Source of the DNA: Desmodesmus armatus
Taxonomy: Eukaryota; Chlorophyta; Chlorophyceae; Sphaeropleales; Scenedesmaceae
Assembly: GCA_007449985.2 (NCBI GenBank)
Contig: VIIQ02000015.1
Span: 662,501 to 726,500, forward strand
Direction of reading: 5' to 3'
DNA: 64,000 nt
Part shown: positions 36,233 through 46,202 of the stretch, piece after piece
Position numbering within the stretch: position 1 is the first letter of the stretch
Layout of the letters: each line of letters starts with the position of its first letter
Made by a program: the position numbers and the translations under genes
Notes under the pieces: model-generated
Database searches by the model: none
What the model saw: the letters and a program-made list of their open reading frames with translations, nothing else
Told to the model about the DNA's origin: nothing

Positions 36233-37694
36233 CGAGCCGCCACCAGCAGCTGCAGGCAGCAGCCATGGCCAGGTCGGATTGCAGCAGCAGAGGCAGCAGC
36301 AGCCAGTCTCTGAAGAAGAGGAACTGGCTGCTATCCTGCAGCAGCTGAAGTGTGGCCCAGATGGCCTCAGTGCTGCACAGTTGGCAGAACTGCAGCAGCA
36401 GCGGGAGGAGCTTGTTGCTGCTGAGGAAGAGGCAGCAGCAGAGGCAGATGGGGCAAGTGAGGAGGCGCCGGCAGCAGAAAGCGAGGTGAGCGGGAGTGCA
36501 CTTCACACGGGTTTCTTCTGCAGAGACAGCAGGCGCGTGCCTACCAGCTATTCAAACTCAGTTGTGCTGCCTGAGAAGATCACCGCTTTTCAATCACACC
36601 TGGGCCGGCAAAGTGCTGACAATGCTCATCACCTCTGCATGTATGCCATTTGTGCATGTGCAGGAGCCAGAAGACATGCCCGAGGGGCAAGCCCGTGTGT
36701 TGCGGCAGCGGCAGCCACCGCGGCAGCAGCAGCAGCAGCAGCAGCAGCAGCGCCGCCCACGCCAACAGCAGCAGCAGGGTCCAGCACAGCACAGCAGGCA
36801 GGAGGCAGCTGACATCATGCAGATGTATGAGGTTGAAGAGCCAGGCCACCAGCAGCAGATGGTCAGCAGCCCCATGTTTTACTCACCGGCAGGGGGGATG
36901 AGGCCTCGCTCACAGTTTGCTGCTCGCGCAGCCGTCTCCCCTGGTGATCACACCCACAGCTGGTGGCTGGGTGAGGAGGAGGAGCAGCAACAGCAGCAGC
37001 ACATTGCTGGCATGTGTGCCGCACAGCCTTGGCGTGCAGGTCTGGTCCCACAGCAGCTGAAGCAGCAGCAGCCGCGGCTGCAGCCTGGCCATTCCATGGG
37101 CAACCAGCAGCTCTGGCAGCAGCCTGGTCCCACAGCAGCTACAGCAGCAGCAGCGGCTGCAGGCTGGCCACTCCATGCACAGCAGCAGCTCTTTCAGCAG
37201 CTGCCGCAGCAGCAGCAGCAGCAGCACGTCTTCCAGCAGCCGCCACAGCAGCTGCCGCAGCAGGAACAGCAGGGACAGCAGCAGCAGGCGACTGCTGCTT
37301 TGCTGCAGCAGCTGCGGTCGCATGTTGGCCCAGAAGGGCTCGCACTGCTGAATAGCCTTGAGCAGCAGGTGGCCAGCAATGCACGGGCTGGTTTGCAGCA
37401 GGAGCAGCAGCAGCAGCAGTCTGTCTTGCAAGCTGCTGCTGCTCTTCAGCAGCCCGCCCTGCAGCTGAGTGGCAACCCCTTTGGGTTCCTGGAGCCCACC
37501 ATCAGCAGGTTGCCTGCGACAGCAGCAGCGCTTGGCTACAGGTCAGACATGGGACGCTCAGCGCAGGTCATGGTGGCATTGGGGGATTACATCGTAGGAA
37601 AGCTCTCAGAGCAGCAGGGAGGTCAGGGTTTGGGAGGCATGTTGGGGCCAGCGCCACCTGGGGCAGGCATGCAGCAGATACCTCCTGCTGCAGG

Positions 37695-37726
<32 letters not shown>

Positions 37727-38331
37727 GGGACGCAGCTGGGGGCGAGAGCAGCGTGGCTGAGCCTGGCCCTGTGCCTGCAATGAGCGCCTTCTCCACCTTC
37801 CGGCAGTACACCAGCTGGTACACTGATGAGCAGGCCCCCGGCTACAGCCAGACACGGATAGAGCTTGAGAAGGTAGGCTCCAGCTGGCGCAAGGGGTGTG
37901 ACAAGCGCCGCTGGAGCGACCACAGGATGCTCTGGGGAGTTGTGAAGGGCAGGGCCAAGCAGCTGACAGCAGCACACAGTGCCGATGACATCGCCAGCTA
38001 CGCAGATGCAGCAGCAGCGCTGGACTTGGAGTACAAGATGAAGCCCTCGGCTTACTTCACCAAGTACCTCAAGAAGAAGGGCACCAAGGTGGCAGCAGAG
38101 AGTGACAGCAGCAGCGGCCTGGCAGCTGCTGGCCAGGCAGCTGCAGCTGCTGGTGCTGCACGGCCCGGCAGGCCCAAGCGGCGCCGGCAGCAGGTGCAGG
38201 GGGAGGGGGAGGAGGGGGCAGCAGGGGAGGCACAGGAGCAGCAGCCGCCGCGGGCGAGGGCCAGGGCTGGCAGCAGGGCTGGCAGGGCCAACCAAAGGAG
38301 CAGGGGTTGTGGGCCGGCAACACGTTGTTAA
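32596..38331 (+). CDS. Crypton-like tyrosine recombinase with GCR1-like C-terminal domain, right copy
   Basis: Exons: 32596-32939, 33151-33250, 33459-33605, 33764-34029, 34330-34496, 34638 to about 34790, about 34975-35184, 35404-35804, 35978-36485, 36664-38331. Order: Lys/acidic N terminus with PQKRKR; helical region (VKQLVEKRRLAGNNN); recombinase core with GRGDDVR (Arg 34430-34432), the K-rich loop KNQGGKLATKG, RHKEPLLDVQSALGRYF typical of Crypton YRs, HxxR as THAPR (His 35128, Arg 35137), GGW, and nucleophile Tyr in RVYL (35452-35454). A long Gln/Ala-rich linker follows. A C-terminal DNA-binding-like segment (SSWRKGCDKRRWSDHRMLW, then KPSAYFTKYLKKKG) resembles the GCR1_C domain found in many Crypton proteins. 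The join between exons at 34,790-34,975 is unresolved: the upstream frame hits a stop at 34877 and the downstream frame opens only after TAA at about 34816. The copy may be inactive or the segment intronic. Poly(A) signal TGTAA at 38487. Confidence 0.75.
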
Positions 38332-38486
38332 TAATTGTTTTGGGGGCGCAAGATGCCAGGTTGTGGTGCAAGTTGGTCGTTGGCTGATCTTGAAGTTGTT
38401 GTTGTGATCACCGAGTTTGATCGATCCTTCAGTCGTTGATGTTATGCGTCCGCACAGCCCCTTACCAGTTGCAGTATTGTTTCTGT

Positions 38487-38491
38487 TGTAA
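38487..38491 (+). promoter_or_regulatory. Probable TGTAA poly(A) signal of the recombinase gene (right copy)
   Basis: TGTAA lies 156 bases after the stop. The mirror copy is at 25315-25319 on the minus strand. Confidence 0.45.
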
Positions 38492-38738
38492 ATTAATGAT
38501 CGAACGCGCTGCATATATCATTGCTTGTGCTTTGGTGCCACGTCAGGTGTACTGGGTGACTGTCTGCTGTGAGCGGCCGAATGCAGTCCAGCACTGGGGG
38601 GGTGTGAGGGCATTGAGGAGGGGGTGCTAAGGCATGAGCCACTCATGGTGGGGGCAGGGAGTCCGCACAGGTCCGCACCGGTCATTGCCTGAGGGTCCGC
38701 TTAGGTCCGCCAGTGGTCCGCACACTTTCCCTAACTCC

Positions 38739-40125
38739 GAGTTACTGAGTGACTGTAGCCAAGTGCATCACACTGCACCCCTCTTGCACTGCTCGTGTGG
38801 AGAAGAAAATGCCCTGTTGGTGTGGCCTACACCACTGTTCTGGCAGTCATAGTATGCCTCGGCTCACCTAAACATCGTTGGGTGAAAGTAGGTGTGCGTT
38901 GTCGGCATCATGGGAGCCCACCATGGCAAGTACAGAGCATTCAACGGCAGCAGCACAGGAACCAGCAGAAGGGCAGCACACAAGCAGGTGCAGCAAGTGT
39001 CAGTTGTTTATGCAGATCACAAACAAGGCCACAGTGTGTGTTGCAGCACTGAGTCCATATACATGCAAACACTCGCTCACACTGCAGGGGAGACCATCTA
39101 CTACACAGCCCATGGCCAGGCAGGCTGTAGGACAAGCATGCGTTTTGCAGCAAGTGGACGTGTGCAGGTCGTGCTTGTGCTGAGCACTCTGGAAAGCGTC
39201 TGCATCTCAGCTGCTTGGCAGCTCCCACCTGACGCTGTCCCTTGGCCATCGTGTGAGAGTATACGTAGGCGAGGCTGCTGATACGGTACAGGGTGTAACT
39301 TGCGCTGCGTGCAAGCTTTAAAAGGCTTGTAGATCGGTGGTATGGCAAGCGTATGCTGCGCTATTTATCATCCACCGCGTAGCGTAGACATTCAGCGGCC
39401 TTCCCTCTTATAGACCTTCCACCGACCTTCTCTGGTCAAGATCGTAGAATGGACGCCGCATTGCTTCCCTGGCGCATGTCAATGATTCCATATATAAAGA
39501 TTTATCGGTCCGTGGGACGATGTGGGTGTAGCAGACCTGCCTGATGGATCTGGTCCAAAGGCAGGCCGCGCAAGGTCGACCAATCTGGTCGAGAGTGGCG
39601 CAAGGTCTACCTACTGGAATGTATCCCATGAGTCCGCACCGATGGATCAGCGAGTAAATGGCACAGCACCAGTGGCGTCTGCAGGAGCTTCTGCAGCTCT
39701 TGACACCAAAAACAGCGGTGCACAGCAGTGTCTTTACTGCAGCAGCGGGATGGTCGAGGAAAAGAGTTGGGGCACTGCACTCAGCAGCAGCACCAATATC
39801 AGGCAGTAGTGACACCTCGCTAGCAGCATGATGAAGCAGCGGCAGTAAATGTCCCCTTGACCCCCTTCGACACCTTATTACTGCAGTAATATTCACCAGC
39901 TGGTGACAAGATGTGCTGCTGATCATCGAGTGGGTGCTCACAGCAGGAGAGGACGCATGCTGCTGAGCTGTTCGGACTCCAGGCCGCCTGCATTTAGCAG
40001 CTGGCAACTGCAAGGACACCCCGCATTTGATCAGCTGGTACCAATGGCTCAAAAAGCAGATGCCCAGTGTTGGTCGACTGCAAGCGCACAGTGTGCCAAG
40101 TGCCAACTGCAACCAACCCAATTAC
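38739..40125. repeat. Segmental duplication, copy next to the element
   Basis: Collinear with 41685-43045 at roughly 70-90 percent identity in blocks (for example ctcgtgtggagaagaaaatg, ccttccaccgaccttctctg, aacagcggtgcaca, tgctgctgagctgttc). Indels are common. No gene is confidently recognised. On the minus strand a frame starting MAKGQRQVGAAKQL is shifted by one base relative to the 42-kb copy. Confidence 0.8.
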
Positions 40126-41039
40126 ATGGCATGATCCCTCACCATGCACCGTGCAACGGCGTGGCCGATGCGGCTGCTGTGAAATTTACCCATTGCACTG
40201 CAAGAGATGTGTTGCAACTCACTGGTGGCAGCAACAATCATTGCCAAGGGCCTTGGCAGATAGCTGCCAGCTGCTAGTATTGCAGAATGCTACTTATATG
40301 CCTTGGCAGGCTTGTGACGTGGGCTTGCTGTCTAGATCTGAACAAGCTGCATGCGTCGACTGGACCCCAAACGGTGTGGAGGGTGGTATCACTCACTTTT
40401 GCCTGCCAGGCATCTGACATGATGCAAGCAGCAGCAGTGTCAGTGCACCAACAGCCTTGCGAGCCGCAAGCTTGCTGGCTCAGCCTGAATGCCAGGTAGT
40501 ATCATCTGCCTCAAGCATTTCCTGTTGAACAGCCTGTTCATTTATACTATAAATGAACATTTCTGAGAAATGAAACATATTGCAGTCTGGTTGTTACACA
40601 CCCACAAACGGCGGACTGGTAACCACTGGAAGGTGCAGAATGAATGGCACATGGTGTCCACACCAGCAGGATGGCAGGTAGTACCTCACAAGCTGGGTCC
40701 AGCACAGTATGTCCATTCATCACAAGCAATGCACCACATACAAACAGCTGTATACCGTATAAGGTCGGACCGTACTTTACAGTACATGCCATGCAGGCTG
40801 CCACTTGCATGGTGCTGCCCCAAATTCAGGTAGTCGACACACTATGAACAACCAAAGTGACTCAGTTTGGTTGGACGATTCTCTGCATCATGCACTCTTT
40901 CACTCAACACCAGGGGAGCAAAACAAGCATCTCAGCACACGCAAACAACACTCAAGAGCAGCACTGGCAGTGCAGCTTGCATAAAATGTGCAATTCGCAA
41001 GCATGCAAGGTGTGACAGTGTCACAGAAGCAGTGAGTCA
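40126..41039. other. Unique sequence between the duplicated blocks
   Basis: No gene recognised. Contains a perfect 25-bp palindrome at 40535-40559. Confidence 0.5.
40535..40559. repeat. Perfect AT-rich palindrome (12-bp arms, 1-base centre)
   Basis: TGTTCATTTATA, then c, then TATAAATGAACA. The surrounding DNA is GC-rich, so the AT-rich symmetry stands out. It could be a protein-binding site, a terminator-like hairpin or a relic of a mobile element end. Confidence 0.95.
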
Positions 41040-41342
41040 TCAGCGCTTCTTGGGGCAGCATGCCTGGCGGTTGCCGCCCCTGCAGGTGACAGAGCCGCCA
41101 CACACATCACCCAAGCAGCACACAGCAGCGCCGCCTGTCTTTTTGCAGTAGTCGTGAGGGTGGAGCTCCTCGCCACCCTGCTTCAGCTTGTCATTACCAA
41201 AGGAGACACACTCTGAGCTCTTCCACTCCGGCCTGGACTGCTGCAGCTTGCGATTAGTAAGGGCGGCAGCCTGGGGTGCTGCTGCTGCCTCAGCTTGGCT
41301 GGCAGCCACCAGCAGCCCCAACAGCAGGCATGCAACCACCAC
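41040..41342 (-). CDS. Secreted eight-cysteine peptide, second copy (5' end unresolved)
   Basis: Paralogue of the spacer gene at 31779. From VVACLLLGLLVAASQAEA through LTNRKLQQSRP to CCPKKR, the two differ by scattered substitutions and a few missing residues (CCLGDVC instead of CCHPEQDKC), but all eight Cys are kept. No in-frame ATG opens the signal peptide, and an in-frame TGA occurs about 20 codons upstream. Either the start lies in an upstream exon spliced at CTCAG|GTGGTGG or the copy has lost its start. Located in undisturbed duplicated sequence without the recombinase element. The product would be extracellular. Confidence 0.55.
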   Translation of the reverse strand: MVVACLLLGLLVAASQAEAAAAPQAAALTNRKLQQSRPEWKSSECVSFGNDKLKQGGEELHPHDYCKKTGGAAVCCLGDVCGGSVTCRGGNRQACCPKKR

Positions 41343-41469
41343 CTGAGCAGCAGCAGCAGGTGATCAGCAAGGGACAGGCACTTTGTCAGGAAAGATAATT
41401 TGTGGCGGTTGCAGAACGTGGTTTTCTAGGCCTAAGAGTGTTGAACACTGCAAGACCGACTGAGCGGAC

Positions 41470-41712
41470 TCATGAGGGCAGCAGTACTACTGAGGGCAGC
41501 GGCTGCTCTGCAAGGCATATGTATGCCCTGTGGCTGTAAGGCAAGGCCTCAAGCATGGGCTGGAAGCCCTGTTCATCAATGAATGCATGCATGCGTGCAC
41601 TGTCCTGTTGTAGGGCTGCAGCATGAGAACCTTGCAACCCTGCATGGTTGTGGTACACCATGACCCAGGCCCCGCTCGTAATTTTAGTGACTGTAGCCAA
41701 ATGCATCAACAC
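41470..41712 (-). CDS. Short conserved open frame, second copy
   Basis: Contains HAFIDEQGFQPMLEALPYSH and RAYICLAEQ, matching the frame at 31528-31689 in the spacer. The frame is open upstream across the position where the recombinase element is inserted in the other copy (about 41680). Function unknown. Candidate exon of a gene read on the minus strand. Confidence 0.3.
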   Translation of the reverse strand: MLMHLATVTKITSGAWVMVYHNHAGLQGSHAAALQQDSARMHAFIDEQGFQPMLEALPYSHRAYICLAEQPLPSVVLLPS

Positions 41713-43045
41713 CGTGCAGGCTGCAACACACTGCCCCCCTCTTGCACTGCTCGTGTGGAGAAGAAAATGCCCTGTTGGTGTGGCCTACACCACTGGACTG
41801 GCAGCCATAGTATGCCTGGGCTCACCTAAGTATCGTCGGATGGAAGTGGGTGTGCGTTGTCGGCATCATGGGAGCCCAGCATAGCACGTGCAGAGCATTC
41901 AAGGGCAGCAGCAAAGAAACCAGCAGAAAGGCAGCACAAAAGCAGGTGCAGCAAGTGTCAGTGATCTATGCAGATCACAAAAAAGCTTGTGCCACAGTGT
42001 GTGTGGCAGCACTGAGTCCATACACATGCAACATTCACTCACTCTGCAGGGGACACCATCTGCTACTCAGCCCAGGGCCAGGCAGGTTGTAGAAAAAGCA
42101 TGCGTTTTGCAGCAAGTGGACGTGTGCAGGTCGTGCATGTGCTTAGCACTCTGGAAAGCGTCTGCATTCAGCTGCTTGACAGCTCCCACCTGACGCTGTG
42201 CCTTGGCCATCGTGTGAGAGTAGGCGAGGCTGCTGATACGGTACACTGTGAAGTGCGCAGCGTGCGAGCAGTAAAAGGCTTGTGGATCGGTGATCTGACG
42301 AGCCTGTTCTGCGCTATTTATCGTCTAACGCGTCGCGTGGACATTCAGCGGCCTTCCCTCTTACATAGACCTTCCACCGACCTTCTCTGGTCCAATTCGT
42401 CCAATTGGCGCCTCCTTGCGTCCCTGTCGCCTCAGTGCTTTAGCAGAAACCATTATCAGGAATGCTTACTTGATGTTAGGATGTGGATGTAGTATATCTG
42501 CCAGGTGTTTGTAGTAGATCTACCTGGAGGATCTGGTCCAAGGGCAGGACGCGCAAGGTCGAACGATCTGGTCCAGAATGGCGCAAGGTTTGCTGGAATG
42601 TGTTCAATGAGTCCGCAGCGGTGAATGACGAGGAAACCACGGGGCAGAACTAACGACGTTTGCACGAGCTTCTGCAGCACTCGCCACCAGCCAAACAGCG
42701 GTGCACAACACTAGCAGCAGGATGGTCAATGGGCACTGCACTCAGCAGCAGCAACAGCATCAGACAGTAGTGGCAGCACACCAGCAGCATAATGCAACAG
42801 CACTTCTGCCTCCCATTAAACCCTTCAAAGGTTGGGTGTCTTTCATTGATGGCTAGATGCGCTGCTGGTCTTTGAGTGGGGTGCCTACAGCAGGAGAGAG
42901 AGTATGCTGCTGAGCTGTTCAGGTCCCAAGCAACCTAAGGACACTCCGCCAAATTTTAAAAAGTGGCAGTGGCTCAAACAGCAGGTGCCCCGTGTGAATT
43001 GTCTGCATGTTGGAAACTGCAACTGAAAGTTGCTACACCAAGGAG
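41685..43045. repeat. Segmental duplication, copy without the element
   Basis: Collinear with 38746-40125. Together with 41040-41680 it forms an uninterrupted version of the locus split by the element. On the minus strand 42210-42067 reads a 47-codon frame (MAKAQRQVGAVKQLNADAFQ and onward) that is frameshifted in the other copy, so it is either a small gene lost there or chance. Confidence 0.8.
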
Positions 43046-43119
43046 CCAAACGCCTCACCATGCACATTGCCAATGATGGTTGCTGGGATGTTGATCTTGC
43101 ACTGCAAACGTTCTACACA

Positions 43120-43124
43120 TTACA
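43120..43124 (-). promoter_or_regulatory. Probable TGTAA poly(A) signal of PEPCK
   Basis: The reverse complement reads TGTAA, 333 bases past the PEPCK stop at 43457. Confidence 0.4.
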
Positions 43125-43456
43125 ACCAGACGCAGCAGCAACCGTGTCACAAATGACAGAACTGATGTGCCTGCCCTACAGCAATGCTGGGGTGCTCTAC
43201 CAGCTACTGGAAGATAATCTGCCAGTGGAAGGATGGCCTGAAGCTGACAGGGTTTCCACTTTGCAGGTGAAGGTGTGCAGTTGCTCCAGCAAACAACCTG
43301 CATAACACTCAAACACAAGGGTTGCCTCACAGTGAAAGCCTTACTCAGGCTGTTCTGCAAAGCAATATTTGCAGCAAAAATGTGACCCGGGCGACATCAT
43401 GCTGATCCCCTCCCAGGACCCTGTCTGGACCTGGTGATCAACACCAAGACAAAGAC

Positions 43457-46164
43457 TCAGGTTGCTGATGTCCTTGCCACTGCTGCTGCTGCTGCTCGTG
43501 GGGTCACTGGTGCTGGGACACCCACATCTTCGGCACCACCTGCATGTGCTGCTGCTCCTGCCCCTGCCGCTGCTTTCCTTCCTGCCAGTACAGATGCAGC
43601 TATGCCAGCATGTGCTGTTGTTTGTGCCAAACTCAGCCCCTCCAATACAGATGGTTGTGTTTCCACTGACAGCATCTGCGGCCCTCCTGCTGCAACGGCT
43701 GCCATGAAACCCGAGCCCGCCAGCTGCCTGCTCCTGCTGTCGACACCGCTGCTGCTGCTGCTGGTCACCAGGCCGCTGAAGTTGTCACAGAAGAGCTGTG
43801 CAAGGTGTGCCAGGGTTTTGCTGTACAGCTCAGGGTCCTGCCACAGGAGCTGTGGCTGCAGCAGATTGCTGGGGACACCTGTGCAGGAGGTCGGGACCTG
43901 AACAGACAGAACCCACAGAAAACAAGATACCAACACAGTGGCAGGCAGCAGAGTTTGAATGCAGATGTGGCTGTGCAAAACGTCCCCACAAGCTGCACTG
44001 CCAGTAACTGTGCGGCAGCCCAGCTGAGCCACTGCCGGGCATGCAGGACAACCATCCGTGTTCAAGGCCGCCACGTACTCTGTACTTTGGCGAACCCTGT
44101 GCCTGAACCCCCCGCTGCCTGGCAGCGCAGCAGTTCATGTGCTCAGCAAGGCTGCTTCCAGACCCACCCACTCATGTGTTGAACACCCCGGGCTGCTCAC
44201 AACCTGCACCCACACACCTGTAGGTGGAAGATGGGTGTCTGCACCATCTCGGCGCTGTGCAGTTGGCCGCTGTGTATGGCGTCGATGGTGGCACGAGTGT
44301 GCTGCAGGCTGATGCGCCACCCTGAGCCACCGCAGCAGCCACCAACCCACCCTGCGACAGCACGAAAAATTCATATTTGGCGGTCAAATGGGGGTGTATG
44401 GCAGTGGCTCTAATGTGTCCCACGTGCTGGAGAGCCCATTACTGGTGCATGTGGTGTAGTGCAAGGATTGTTACCGGGTCACTGTGCAGTGACCCGGCAC
44501 TACAGTGGTGAAAGGTGCAATCACTCAATGGTAGTCCATTCCAATGTGTGCGCCTTGACAAGCTGTGCATGTTGAAGAGCTGCAGAATGCACACGACCTT
44601 GGTCATAGTGTATCCAGCACAAAGCCTTCCTTCCATAACACCACCATTCCCTTCCTCCTGCCCCCCCCCCCGCCCCCCAGTGCACCTGTGTTGACCAGCC
44701 AGGCCTGTGAATGGTGCTGCCGCAACTTGTCAGCAAGCAAGGCAGCGTAGCGGATGGGGTGCCTGCAGGCGCGGCAGCACACACAACAGACATGCACTGC
44801 GCCTGACAGACAGTCAACGGCAGCGCCGCAACCTCGCACTGAGTAAAGCTGGCAGAATGCAGGGTCTTTACTCACTGACGGGTGGACGTCCGCCGACTAT
44901 CGGTTGTACTCATGCCCTGCAGTGAAACTGCAACAACTGAGCCTTGTTTGCAGCAGTCACTTCATCACCGCATCAGCAACTGCACTGCAGCCTGTGTCAG
45001 CGGGCTCACCACAGCAGGAAGGCTCCAGCGTAGCATGCAGAGAAGGTGGCTGAGGGAGCCTCCACCCCAACCTCAGTACCTGCAGGCAGCATAAGCATCC
45101 AGGAAGTCGACCAGCCTGGTGAATGTGTGTCATGCAGTGCACGTATGCCATACACTGGCAGTGTTCAGGGCCCTGCAGGCGGCTGAGGGAGCTCCCAACC
45201 CAATCTCAAGTTGAGGCATTAGAAGCCGGCAGGTAAATCAAATCAAAGTTACACCTGTAGCTATGAAGCTCAAGAGCTCATGCCAGCCATTCACTGATAT
45301 CACGGAGATAGTAATACAAACCAGAAGGAACAAAATACTGAGGATCAAAACAGAGAAGCCTGGCGCTTCTATGAAGATGAAAACCAACCTTAAAATCCCC
45401 CAAGCGTGCTACCTAAGTGCACGAGATGGACAGCCCTCCGAACAGGTAGTGCAAGCACAGCGTGATACCAGTGAGCCATCAGCCATGTTGGCTGTCCACC
45501 CACCTGCCACCTTGGCCGTGTATCCGCTGATGAAATGGTACAGAGCCTGATCAAGGCTGAGCTTGCTGACAGGAGGCAACACACTGCATGCACCAGCAGC
45601 AGCATGAACGGAAGATTTTGACACATGCATCTTTGACGCAGAAAGTGTGAGGCACTCTGAGACGCTTGGACAGGAGTGTGTGTATGAATGCACTGCAATG
45701 CACTAATCACACCTCTAAATTACCCCAGGTTGAGGATCAGCACGCTACCAGGCTGTGATAGCAGTGGCAGCAATGGTATCTACATTGGGGGCGATCCAAG
45801 TATTGTCGGCAGTGCACATCATGCCATTTGGTGGTGGCACCACCATATGACTCTCCTGACCCCATGTTGGCAACTCAGCAAGAGAGATGTGTACGCTAGC
45901 AGTCACTCTGGTAAACCCATCTGAAGAAACTGGCAGAATCAAGGCAGAAGCGCATAAGATATTCAGACAGTCTGAACTGTGCTACTGCTGCGACAGCAGC
46001 GGGTTTCCAACATGTACTGGAATTGTAATAAAGTATCCTCACCCAAATGCGTCACATGTGAGCAGGATGATGTTGGAGGGGTGGCCAGCCACGCCAGGCA
46101 CACACGCAAACGGAACGTGGCCCAAAGGAAAGCTTGCCCGTATGTTTTCAGTGATGCTCCTGCA

Positions 46165-46202
<38 letters not shown>

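Larger units (their letters stand above)
32273..38738 (+). mobile_element. Crypton-like tyrosine-recombinase element, right copy
   Basis: Right arm of the giant palindrome. The element begins gtaactag at 32273 and probably ends at gagttac (38739-38745), giving a 6-bp terminal inverted repeat GTAACT/AGTTAC. The flank after 38745 (tgagtgactgtagcc) matches 41685 onward, and the other side of that unoccupied paralogous site matches the spacer edge next to the left copy. GCGGAC/GTCCGC motifs cluster within about 90 bases of each end. The element carries one multi-exon gene. Confidence 0.75.

Noticed and set aside
42585..42660. Hammerhead-ribozyme-like string (atgagtccgc ... gaggaaacc)
   Set aside because: The invariant CTGATGA core is not intact, the GAAA is not in the right pairing context, and the paralogous copy near 39,630 does not keep it.
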